34,377 nucleotides of DNA from Streptomyces sp. McG3 (GTDB taxonomy: Bacteria > Actinomycetota > Actinomycetes > Streptomycetales > Streptomycetaceae): the NCBI RefSeq assembly GCF_018619185.1, contig NZ_JAAXYC010000059.1:1-34377 (forward strand), written 5' to 3'. The notes under the pieces are model-generated. The model had not been told where the DNA came from. It made no database searches and saw nothing but the letters and a program-made list of their open reading frames with translations. Positions 25,032 to 32,556 of the stretch are shown one piece after another. The position numbers and the translations under genes were made by a program. Positions within the stretch are counted from its first letter, which is position 1. Each line of letters begins with the position of its first letter.

Positions 25032-26455
25032 AGTTTCACGCACACATTCATCGGTTCGGAGAAGAAGTCGAGGGAGTGGTCGCCGCCCTCACGGCCGATC
25101 CCGGACGCCTTCACACCGCCGAAGGGTGCACGGAGGTCACGCAGGTTCCAGGTGTTGACCCAGGCGGTGCCGACCTCCAGGGCGGGGGCGACGCGGTGGG
25201 CGCGGCTCACGTCACCGGTCCACACCGTGGCGGCCAGTCCGTACGGGCCGGCGTTGGCGAGGGCCAATGCCTCGTCCTCGGTGTCGAACGGTGCGAGGTG
25301 TACGACCGGGCCGAAGATCTCGTCCCGTACCGCCGGGTGGTCCTCCGGTAGTCCGGCCAGCACGGTGGGTTGCACCCAGAAGCCGCCGTCCCGCTCGTCC
25401 CCGAAGCGCGGTACCCCGCCGCCCGCCAGGACCTCCCCGTCGGCGGCGGCCCTCTCCAGGTGGCCCAGCACCTTGTCCCGGTGGGCGGCGGAGACCATCG
25501 GGCCGTAGCCGGAAAGTTCTTTCGCGCCTGTGGCGAGCGCGGCGGCGAACGCGTCGAAGACGGGCCGTTGCACGTACAACCGCTCGGTGCACAGACAGAT
25601 CTGGCCGCTGTGGGTGAAGGCGGAGCGGAGAGTGCCGGCGACCGCCTGCTCAAGATCCGCGTCGGCGAAGACGAGTCCGGCGTTCTTGCCGCCCAGTTCG
25701 AAGGAGACCGGTGCCAACCGCTCCGCAGCCGCCCGCATGATCATCGATCCGGTGCGCGACTCGCCCGTGAAGGCGACGGCGTCCACGCCGGGGTGCTCGG
25801 TGAGCCACTGGCCGGCCGCGTCCGCGCCCGGGCCGTGCACGAGGTTGAAGACGCCCGGCGGAACCTCCGCCTCGGCCAGCACCTCGGCCAGCAGGCAGGC
25901 CGTTCCGGGGGTGAGTTCGGACGGCTTGGCCACCACCGTGTTGCCGGTCGCGAGGGCGGGTGCGACCTTCCAGCTGAGCAGGAGCAGCGGCAGGTTCCAC
26001 GGCGAGATCACCGCGACGACGCCGAGCGGCTTGTGGACGGTGTAGTTCAGCGCGCCGCGGCCGTCCGGGGTGGCGGTGTGCCAGGATCGTTCGCCGCGCC
26101 CGGTCAGGAGCCCCGCGTAGGAGCGAAAGTTGGCCACGGCCCGGGGGATGTCGACCGTCGAGGCCAACGCGCGCGGCTTGCCGGTGTCGGCGCACTCGGC
26201 CGCGACGAACTCCTCGAAGCGCCGCTCGATCCCGTCGGCGATCCGGTGCAGCAACCGCGACCGCTCGGTCGGGCTCCATACCGCCCACGGCCCGCGAAGC
26301 GCTTCCCGGGCCGCACGAACCGCCCGGTCGACCACCTCCCGGGACGCCTGCGGTACCTCGCCGGCAACACGCCCGGTGACCGGGTCGACGAGCGGGAGCG
26401 GCACGCCGGACGCGTCGAACCCGCCTCCTACGTAATGCCGTACGGGTGAACTCAC
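25028..26455 (-). CDS. 2-aminomuconic semialdehyde dehydrogenase (ALDH superfamily)
   Basis: The 475-residue aldehyde dehydrogenase has N154 in SPWN, catalytic base E253 in FELGGKN, and nucleophile C287 in HSGQICLCTERL. It belongs to the AmnC/NbaE and 2-hydroxymuconic semialdehyde dehydrogenase group. Here it would oxidise 2-aminomuconate semialdehyde with NAD to 2-aminomuconate. I start it at the GTG at 26455 because GGAGG lies eight bases before it; the upstream in-frame ATG at 26473 has no such site. It is the first gene of the minus-strand catabolic operon and faces the LysR gene across 171 bp. Confidence 0.92.
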   Translation of the reverse strand: MSSPVRHYVGGGFDASGVPLPLVDPVTGRVAGEVPQASREVVDRAVRAAREALRGPWAVWSPTERSRLLHRIADGIERRFEEFVAAECADTGKPRALASTVDIPRAVANFRSYAGLLTGRGERSWHTATPDGRGALNYTVHKPLGVVAVISPWNLPLLLLSWKVAPALATGNTVVAKPSELTPGTACLLAEVLAEAEVPPGVFNLVHGPGADAAGQWLTEHPGVDAVAFTGESRTGSMIMRAAAERLAPVSFELGGKNAGLVFADADLEQAVAGTLRSAFTHSGQICLCTERLYVQRPVFDAFAAALATGAKELSGYGPMVSAAHRDKVLGHLERAAADGEVLAGGGVPRFGDERDGGFWVQPTVLAGLPEDHPAVRDEIFGPVVHLAPFDTEDEALALANAGPYGLAATVWTGDVSRAHRVAPALEVGTAWVNTWNLRDLRAPFGGVKASGIGREGGDHSLDFFSEPMNVCVKL

Positions 26456-26626
26456 GCTGTGAACCTCCGTCATCCAGCCGGGGCATGTCCGAAAGTCGCC
26501 CCCGGGTGTGCCGGTATAGTGCACCCATCCAGCTATGCCGATCCAATGCCAATCGGCGCGTCAGCTATAACAATCCTGGTATGGCAGGGGGGAACCGCCC
26601 TCCGTACCCGGAAGGAGCCCGCCGCG
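26456..26626. promoter_or_regulatory. Divergent control region between the catabolic operon and the LysR gene
   Basis: This 171-bp gap separates two divergent genes and is AT-richer in its middle. GCCGAT at 26537-26542 and ATCGGC at 26552-26557 form an inverted repeat with a 9-base spacer. CAGCTAT occurs directly repeated at 26530-26536 and 26562-26568, framing that palindrome. GGTATAG (about 26515) and CTATGCC (26533-26539) form a second, imperfect pair. Such dyads near the target promoter are typical LysR-type binding sites. A GAAGGAG ribosome site for the LysR gene lies at 26611-26617. Confidence 0.6.
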
Positions 26627-27574
26627 ATGGACCTCCTGGACGGCCGGTTGAAGTTCCGGCACCTGATTCTGCTCATCGCGGTGTACGAGCGCGGGAGCGT
26701 CGTACGGGCCGCGGAATCACTGCACCTCACCCAGCCGGCCGCGACCCGCACCCTTCATGAGCTGGAGGCCGTCGCGGACCTGCCGCTCTTCGTCCGCGTA
26801 CCGCGCGGGATGCGGCCCACCGTCTACGGCGAAGCCCTGACGGAGCACGCCCGCGCCGTGGTCGCCGAGATGCGCCGGGCCGGGGACCACCTCACCGGAC
26901 TCCGTCAGGGGCGGGACGGCACCGTGACCGTGGGCACCCTGCTGGCCGGAGCCAATGTGCTCCTGCCCCGGGCGGTCGCAGGGCTCAAACGGGAACGGCC
27001 CCGGCTCACCGTCGTCGTTCGGGAGGGGACCCCGGACGTCCTCCACCCGGCACTGCTGGCAGGCGAACTGGACGTCATCGTGGGACGGGTGGGATCGACC
27101 CCCACGGAAGGGGACGGGCTGCGCCAACGGAAGCTCTACCGGGAGCCGATCCGGCTCGCCGTCCGCTCGGGCCACCCGCTCCTCGACACCGCGGACGTCA
27201 CACTCGCGGACACCCTCGGATTCCCCTGGATCCTGCCCGTCGAGCAGACCGCCCTGCGCCAGGAACTCGGTGCCGTCTTCGTCGACCGGGGCCTCACGCC
27301 GCCCGCGGACCGCGTCGAGTGCACGTCCATCCTCACCATGCGGGCGCTGCTGCTCCAGACGGACATGGTGGCGCTCCTGCCCGAACTGGTCCTGCGCGAG
27401 GACGAGCACCTCGCCGCGCTCCCGGTCGAACTCCCTTCGGTGGGGCGTACGGTGGGCACCACCGAAGCAGCCCACCGGACACGCACCCCCGCTCTTCAAG
27501 CGCTGCTCCACCACCTCGACCAGGAAGCGGTCCTGCTGCGCGAGACGCTCGACGGGACGCCGGTGGTTGGTTAG
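26627..27574 (+). CDS. LysR-family transcriptional regulator
   Basis: The 315-residue protein has an N-terminal winged helix-turn-helix: FRHLILLIAVYERGSVVRAA, then ESLHLTQPAATRTLHELE. This is followed by LFVRVPRGMRPTVYGEAL and a periplasmic-binding-protein-like effector domain (VTVGTLLAGANVLLPRAV, GELDVIVGRVG, REPIRLAVRSGHPLL). It has some GbpR/PcaQ flavour. The ATG at 26627 has GAAGGAG upstream. Divergent orientation from the semialdehyde dehydrogenase gene is the usual layout for a LysR activator of the neighbouring operon, so it probably responds to a kynurenine-pathway intermediate. The ligand is not evident from sequence. Confidence 0.93.
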   Translation: MDLLDGRLKFRHLILLIAVYERGSVVRAAESLHLTQPAATRTLHELEAVADLPLFVRVPRGMRPTVYGEALTEHARAVVAEMRRAGDHLTGLRQGRDGTVTVGTLLAGANVLLPRAVAGLKRERPRLTVVVREGTPDVLHPALLAGELDVIVGRVGSTPTEGDGLRQRKLYREPIRLAVRSGHPLLDTADVTLADTLGFPWILPVEQTALRQELGAVFVDRGLTPPADRVECTSILTMRALLLQTDMVALLPELVLREDEHLAALPVELPSVGRTVGTTEAAHRTRTPALQALLHHLDQEAVLLRETLDGTPVVG

Positions 27575-27808
27575 CGGTGGTTTTCACCTGCTCCGCCCGC
27601 TTATCGGTCGATTCTCGGGGTGTTGGGTTACGGTACGGACGGGGTTGTCCTGGCGGGCGATGCCTGCAGGCCGGGTGGGGGTTGCAGATGGGGCGGAAGG
27701 CTATGTGTTCCTGTCTGATCCCAGGACGTCCGGTCTTCGCGGTCGTGTGCTTCTGTCGTCCTTGTTGTGCGCCTGGGCGCATTCGGTCCGGCGCGGTACG
27801 CCGGAAAC

Positions 27809-28110
27809 GTGCCGAAGCGACGTTCGTATCCGAGTGATCTGTCCGATGCCTGCTGGGAGTCGATCGAGCCGGTCCTGGCCGCGTGGCGCTTTGAGCGCCG
27901 TGGCAGGGCCCTGGCTTCCGGCCGACCGCCCGAGCACGGCCTGCGCGACATCATGGACGCGATCTTGTACGTGGACCGCACCGGGGTCCAGTGGCGGCGC
28001 CTCCCGCACGACTCACTGGAACACCGTCTACGGCTGCTTCCCCGAAATGGGTGAGCACATCCCGGAGATCGACTTCACCTCACACCCGGCAGCATCGAGC
28101 GATCGGCGTA
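27809..28110 (+). pseudogene. N-terminal remnant of an IS5-type transposase
   Basis: From a GTG at 27809 the frame reads PKRRSYPSDLSDACWESIEPV, then DIMDAILYVDRTGVQWRRLPHD. This is the usual beginning of IS5-group transposases in Streptomyces. The expected FPHWNTVYGCF follows only after a change of frame: HWNTVYGCFPEM appears in another frame near 28015-28050, implying a deletion of about five bases. After that, similarity is lost, and the catalytic DDE region is absent. The 230 bp between the LysR stop and this fragment contain nothing else I can recognise. Confidence 0.75.
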
Positions 28111-29027
28111 GATCGAAGACAGGGCTGGAGGCTGTCGAGATCATTCCCGGTACCGACGCAGAGGATGCAGGGCGCGAAGGAGGCCCCCACTCGGGTGGAA
28201 ACACACCTCGCGTGCGGTGAGGGGACGGTTGCGGCCGGAACAAGCGGCTGTGCACAGCAACGGGCCCGAATCTCGGGTCCGGCATGACCGGTGGTCGACC
28301 CCGGCCTTCGCGCCGGTTGCCACGTGATGTCGTTCTTCCCGGCTCGGGGGGTGGCCCCCGCGGGCCCGGCATGCGGTGGTGCCGTTCTGACCGCGATCAG
28401 GGCGACGTCGTCCGAGCCGCCTCCAGCCATACCTTCCAGGATCTCGTCGCAGAACGTTGTGAGGGGCTCGCGGGCCAGGGCCGCCGCGTGCTGCATCAGG
28501 CGCGCCAGACCCCGGTCCAGATCTTCCTCGCGCTGCTCGACGAGGCCGTCCGTATAGAGCAGCACGGTCGAGTCGGGCGGCAGAGTGTCGGTCGTGGCAG
28601 GGCGGTGGACCTCGGGCTCCACCCCGAGCATGACGCCGCGGCCACCGGTGAGGAACCGCGTCTCCCCGTCGTGCGTCACGAGCAAGGGAGCGGGATGGCC
28701 CGCGACCGCGTAGGAGTACGGGCCCACGCCGAGCAGCGCCCGGGCGACCGGGGCCGCAGAACCTTCGGCCGGAGGCAGCAGCCCCTCGTCCAGGCCCGGG
28801 GACGTCACATCGGCGTCCCGGTGCTCGTCGACGATCCTGCGCAGCCGTCCGCGGTCGTCCAGCAGGTCGACCGCGCACCAGTCGGCGAGGCCGGGGATGA
28901 GCGTGCGGCAGAGTCGGCGGAGCCCCTGGTCCACTTCGAGCGTGCTGGAAAGGGCCTCTGCCGCGTTGATGAGCAGCGTGAGCCGGGTCCAGGGCGTGCT
29001 GAACCTCCTCGTCGACCTCGAAGGCAT
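28080..29027 (-). pseudogene. GAF/PP2C-type (SpoIIE-like) phosphatase with an internal in-frame deletion
   Basis: The N-terminal portion (RLTLLINAAEALSSTLEVDQ, then GLADWCAVDLLDDRGRLRRI) is the start of a GAF-like sensor seen in actinobacterial SpoIIE phosphatases. It jumps near 28740 directly to YSYAVAGHPAPLLVTHDG, TRFLTGGRGVMLG, DSTVLLYTDGLVEQRE and GGGSDDVALIAVR. Those are the C-terminal half of the PP2C domain. The end of GAF and the first PP2C half, with its metal-binding G-D-F-Y motif, are missing. The frame also runs past the usual end into unrelated sequence to 28080. Phosphatase activity is therefore unlikely. The start is taken as the ATG at 29027; an upstream ATG at 29189 would overlap the next gene. 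Confidence 0.7.
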
Positions 29028-29092
29028 CTGCGCCGTCCGTGTCCCGTTCCGTGCCGGCCCCGTGGCGAGGCGTCCTCGTCGTTCACCACGCG

Positions 29093-29374
29093 TCAGCGTG
29101 AGGGCCACCGCCACTCGGGCGGGATGTTGGCGAGTTGTTTCAGTAGATCCCGGCCCTGAAGCTTCTGCTCCTCGAACGCACTGTGCCACCGGGCACCGTG
29201 CCCTACCCAGTAACCGCGGTAGTTCCGTAGTCCCATGACACTGGAGTCACCAACGTCGGACTCATTGCCGCAGCAGGGGCAGATGGCCTCGGTTGGCCAG
29301 CCACCCTCCCAGAAAACCTCGTCGTCGTATCCGCAGACCCGGCAGATGGTCTCGGTCTTGTCGTCCATGCTCAT
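29093..29374 (-). CDS. Small CPCC-type cysteine-rich protein
   Basis: The 93-residue protein has a zinc-ribbon-like pair of knuckles, C11-x-x-C14 (ICRVCGY) and CPCC at 32-35 (ICPCCGNESD). Aromatic-rich segments NYRGYWVGHGARW and a C-terminal helix follow. It resembles the CPCC small-protein family. Some members of that family sit near toxin or immunity loci, but there is no toxin partner here, so the function stays unknown. The ATG at 29374 is the natural start. Codon use looks normal, and the gene seems intact although its neighbours are damaged. Confidence 0.7.
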   Translation of the reverse strand: MSMDDKTETICRVCGYDDEVFWEGGWPTEAICPCCGNESDVGDSSVMGLRNYRGYWVGHGARWHSAFEEQKLQGRDLLKQLANIPPEWRWPSR

Positions 29375-29407
29375 CTCGACCAGAGCTTACCGATCAACGC
29401 CAACGAC

Positions 29408-29997
29408 ATGACGTCTGAGAGGCCGTTGATGCGAGCTGTGATGAAGAGCCGTGAGAGGGCCGCGCTTGCGCGAGTGGACGAACTGCGTGCCGAATTCGAG
29501 CGGGTGCGGCCGGCTCTCGCCGACGCGGAAGAGGCGCTGAACCGCCGGGTGATTGATCTGGAGGAGTATCTCGAGGCACTTACCCAACTGGGAGGTCCCG
29601 AGCCCGCCGAGGCTTCAGGGCCGTCCGAGCCTGAGCCTGTTCGTGAGCCGGTGGTGGACGACGCGGCGGCACCGTCGACGGCCAAGGCTCGGCGGGTGGT
29701 GGCCCGCAGGAAGGACGGGGGCGAGGTCCACATTCTCGGCCCGGACTACCGAAGGATCATGGCCGTGTTCGAAAAGGCGGGCGGTGACCGATTGTCGGCG
29801 CGGCAAGTGGTGGTGGGCCTGGGCTGGGACGTTTCGGTTCCAGCCCGGGTGGAAGGTGCGCGCGGGGCAGGCTGACGCGGCTGGTCGCGCGGGACTGGCT
29901 TGCGGAGAGCCGGCCGGGTATGTTCACGCTGCCGGAGCGAGGTTCCGCCGTTGCTGCTGGCGGCAGGTGCCGTGGCGGGCGAGACGGCGGCTCATGA
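29408..29997 (+). pseudogene. Conserved hypothetical protein with C-terminal frameshift
   Basis: The first 150 residues (SRERAALARVDELRAEFERV coiled-coil start, a Pro/Glu-rich linker, then ILGPDYRRIMAVFEKAGG and LSARQVVVGLGWD) look like a family common in Streptomyces with a winged-helix-like C-terminal part. The frame stops at 29875 just after VPARVEG. The expected continuation, LTRLVARDWLAESRPGMFTLP, is found at once in another frame, running to TGA 29995. A one-base loss (or two-base gain) near 29860-29870 explains this. The gene thus lost its last helix, unless the shorter product still works. The start could also be the ATG at 29441. Confidence 0.65.
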
Positions 29998-30330
29998 CCA
30001 TGGTCATCGACCACAGGACGAACGCCTCGCGGCTGCTCGCGGGGGTGACCAGCACTGCCAGGACGAGGCCGAGGCAGTCCACGACCAGGCGCCGCTTGCG
30101 TCCGTTGACCAACTTGCCGTCGTCGAAGCCGCAGGAGCCCGCGCCGACCACGGCGTTCCCTATCACCGGCTGCGAGTCCACGAACCCCGCGGTCGGCTCT
30201 GCACCCCGGCCTTTCGCCACGTGGACCGCGTCCCCTCAGCCGGTCGTGGAACTCCCTGATCAGAGCCTTGCCGCGCCAGCTTCGGAAGGACGCGAAGCCC
30301 CGTCGCAGGGCGGGAGGCGCGCCGGCAAGC
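29924..30330 (-). pseudogene. IS5-type transposase remnant, internally deleted and frameshifted
   Basis: The piece reads FRSWRGKALIREFHDRLRG in one frame. It continues in another with GRGAEPTAGFVDSQPV, FDDGKLVNGRKRRLVVD and GLVLAVLVTPA, the middle of an IS5-group transposase including the first catalytic aspartate (VDSQ). It then jumps directly to SSREAFVLWSMTMVMSRRLAR, which is the C-terminal end of the same family. The segment with the second aspartate and glutamate is missing. A frame change lies near 30225. The 3' end overlaps the damaged hypothetical gene on the opposite strand. Confidence 0.7.
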
Positions 30331-30422
30331 ACGCCGGCACTTCGAGGACACCCGCCCGATCGCTCCGGCGGTCCGCAACATCGACCGGACGGTGGAGTCC
30401 CTGGACCTGGTGAGCAGTCTCA

Positions 30423-31001
30423 TCAAGATTGAACGCAGTGAGTGTCGGCCGCCGCCTGGATCCGGGCGTGGTACTGCCGCCACTGGGCGTCATCACCGAA
30501 GTCGTTGTGATCCGGTCCGGCCTTGCCGTCAATGAGTTCTCGCAGGACATCAGCGTGGCCAGCGTGCTGGGCCGTCTCGGAGACCATGCGAACCAGCAGG
30601 ACACCCAAGGTGGTGGCCCGGCGATCTTCGGGCCAGTGCCCTACCTGGCCCGGGGTTTCGAGAGCGAGATCCGTAATGGTCCGGTCGGCGTGCGCGCAGG
30701 CACGTTGATAGAGCCCGATGATGTACTCGCTGGACTCCTCGGGTCTGGCCCACATGTCCGCGCCTTCCCAGATTGAACCGTCCTCGACCCAGGCCAGGGG
30801 TTCTGGTGCCGGCCGGCCAAAAGACTCGCCGAGGTATCCGTACTCAAGGCCTGCCAGATGCTTGACCAAGCCCAGCAGGTTCGCGGCGGTCGGCGTCATG
30901 GGCCGGCGCATGTCGTATTCGGTGAGTCCCTCCAGCCTGGAGATCAGACCGGCCCGTCCTGCCAGCAGCTTCCGGTGCAACTCGGCTTTGAGATCAGTCA
31001 C
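30423..31001 (-). CDS. DinB-superfamily (DUF664) protein
   Basis: The 192-residue helical protein resembles actinobacterial DinB/DUF664 proteins. It has LHRKLLAGRAGLISRLEGL, MTPTAANLLGLVKHLAGLEYGYLG with a histidine, and TAQHAGHADVLRELIDG with the other likely metal histidines. The family includes thiol-dependent metalloenzymes, but the individual function is rarely known. I choose the GTG at 31001, which has a strong GAGGAGG site; the ATG at 31049 lacks one. It appears intact. Confidence 0.85.
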   Translation of the reverse strand: MTDLKAELHRKLLAGRAGLISRLEGLTEYDMRRPMTPTAANLLGLVKHLAGLEYGYLGESFGRPAPEPLAWVEDGSIWEGADMWARPEESSEYIIGLYQRACAHADRTITDLALETPGQVGHWPEDRRATTLGVLLVRMVSETAQHAGHADVLRELIDGKAGPDHNDFGDDAQWRQYHARIQAAADTHCVQS

Positions 31002-31125
31002 GTGGTCCTCCTCTAAGGATGCGGCCACCCAACCACGCGCCCGTGACAAGAAGCCGACGATGAGCCCGAAGCTGACGACGACCGAAACTCACCCCACTCA
31101 ACGCACCCTGATTCTGAAAAATCAC

Positions 31126-31890
31126 TCAGGACTCGTCGACCGTTCGAGTGTCCTGGACGCTCAGGTCGGGGCGTTGTGCGAGGAAGACGAACTCTCTGCC
31201 CGGCCGGTCAGGTGCATCGCGCACGTCGTGCACCACGTAGCCGTGGGCGACCAGATCCGTCTCGACCTCGTCGCGCTCCCGGAAGCGCAGCGTCGAGTCC
31301 GAGGTGAGCACCTGTCCGTTCGCGGCGAAGGCGTAGGTCCAGCGGAAGGTCACCAGGGGCCGGCTCACGTCGATCAACTGGACCCAGCTCTCCACGGAGC
31401 CGGTACCCGGGATCTGCGTCACGTGGTAGGAGTGCTCGCGGGTCCACGCTTCCCAGGCGCGTCTGGCGGGATCACGGGTCTCGAACACCAGGTGCCCGCC
31501 CGGCCGTAGCGCATCGTAGGCTCCCTGGAGCGTCTTCTGCCAGGTGTCCGGATCAACGATCTCCTGGGCGACGTTCGCTGTCATCGTTGCGAGGTCGACC
31601 TGCAGCGGCGGGAGGGCTGTCGCGTCACCACAGATCCAGCGGACTCGCGCACTGCCCGGTTTGGCCCGGGCGACGTCGACGGATGCCTGGGCGGGATCGA
31701 CACCGACGACGTCGACCCCGCGGCCGGCCAGGAGAAGCGCGAACACCCCGGTGCCGCAGCCGATGTCCAGAACCTGGCGCGCCCTGAGCTCTTGCGCCAT
31801 TCGTAGGTAGGTATCGAGATCGCTGCGGTCGGGGTCGAGCTGGTCGTAGATCGCGGCGAGTCGTGGATGCCCGAAGCAGTCGTCAGCCAT
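31126..31890 (-). CDS. Class I SAM-dependent methyltransferase
   Basis: The 254-residue protein has SAM motif I, VLDIGCGTGVFALLLAGRG (40-58), followed by DVVGVDPAQASVDVAR, ICGDATALP and LRPGGHLVFETRDP. It belongs to the Methyltransf_25/11 group; the substrate is unknown. The ATG at 31890 has no obvious ribosome site, so the message may be leaderless or the true start slightly different. It reads in the same direction as the DinB-like gene with 124 bp between them. The 283 bp upstream (31,891-32,173) contain no gene that I can support. Confidence 0.88.
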   Translation of the reverse strand: MADDCFGHPRLAAIYDQLDPDRSDLDTYLRMAQELRARQVLDIGCGTGVFALLLAGRGVDVVGVDPAQASVDVARAKPGSARVRWICGDATALPPLQVDLATMTANVAQEIVDPDTWQKTLQGAYDALRPGGHLVFETRDPARRAWEAWTREHSYHVTQIPGTGSVESWVQLIDVSRPLVTFRWTYAFAANGQVLTSDSTLRFRERDEVETDLVAHGYVVHDVRDAPDRPGREFVFLAQRPDLSVQDTRTVDES

Positions 31891-32173
31891 GCGGCCGAAT
31901 GTAAGCAGAGTCCGGCGCGAAGGGCACCTGCGAGCGCGAACAGGGAGCAGCGACTTGTCCCCCCCCAAGCGCAGAGGGGACAGTGGTCCCGTGCAGAGTG
32001 CCGCCGCTACTCGCTTACGGCCCTGAGCACTCCCGACCTTCAGCAGGTCACCGGAACGGACCGCCAACTCCACCGGGACGATGTAGTCTCCGGCGGCCCG
32101 TCAGTGGACCGGAGGAACGAGGCCCGAAAGGTACTGTGTGCCGGAAGTGATTCCGGGTACTCCGCGCTGTACT

Positions 32174-32461
32174 TCAAGCTGCCGGTCCCGGGTCGACGGG
32201 GTGGTCGGCCAGGGCGTGCACGGTGACGTCCATCCACGGCCAGACCGGCAGCGAGGAGATGACGGCGTGGAGTTCGGTGGGGTCCGCCGCTCGCCACAGT
32301 CCCCAGTTCTCGGTCCGGCCGGGCACCCGCCACATGCGGACCAGCGTCCCGGACGCGGCGAGTTCGGCGGCGCGGCGGCGCTCGTCGTCGGAGACCTTCG
32401 TCTTGAGGTCGGGGTCCATGGTTTCGGGCCAGGTGATGTGGATGTTGACGAGGAACTCCAT
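32174..32461 (-). CDS. Muconolactone delta-isomerase-like small protein
   Basis: The 95-residue protein begins MEFLVNIHITWPETM, typical of muconolactone isomerase-like proteins (ferredoxin-like fold). It continues through RAAELAASGTLVRMWRVPG, RTENWGLWRAADPTELH and ISSLPVWPWMDVTVHAL. The core family isomerises muconolactone in the catechol branch of the beta-ketoadipate pathway, but many actinobacterial homologues occur next to unrelated oxidative genes. It follows an aldehyde dehydrogenase gene, separated by 95 bp that include a strong hairpin. It probably belongs to an aromatic or amine catabolic operon, whose substrate is unknown. Confidence 0.8.
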   Translation of the reverse strand: MEFLVNIHITWPETMDPDLKTKVSDDERRRAAELAASGTLVRMWRVPGRTENWGLWRAADPTELHAVISSLPVWPWMDVTVHALADHPVDPGPAA

Positions 32462-32520
32462 GGGATGCGTCCTGTTTCTGTTGGTGAGTGATTCCGGAGG
32501 CAGGCCGACAGGCTCGTGGC

Positions 32521-32544
32521 CCGCCGGGCCGGGTGGCCCGGCGG
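32521..32544. terminator. Strong GC hairpin between dehydrogenase and isomerase-like genes
   Basis: CCGCCGGGCC at 32521-32530 pairs perfectly with GGCCCGGCGG at 32535-32544 around a 4-base loop. It lies 13 bp after the aldehyde dehydrogenase stop and 60 bp before the isomerase-like start. It fits a terminator or attenuator that lowers transcription into the isomerase-like gene. Confidence 0.6.
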
Positions 32545-32556
32545 GGGAGGTGCGCG

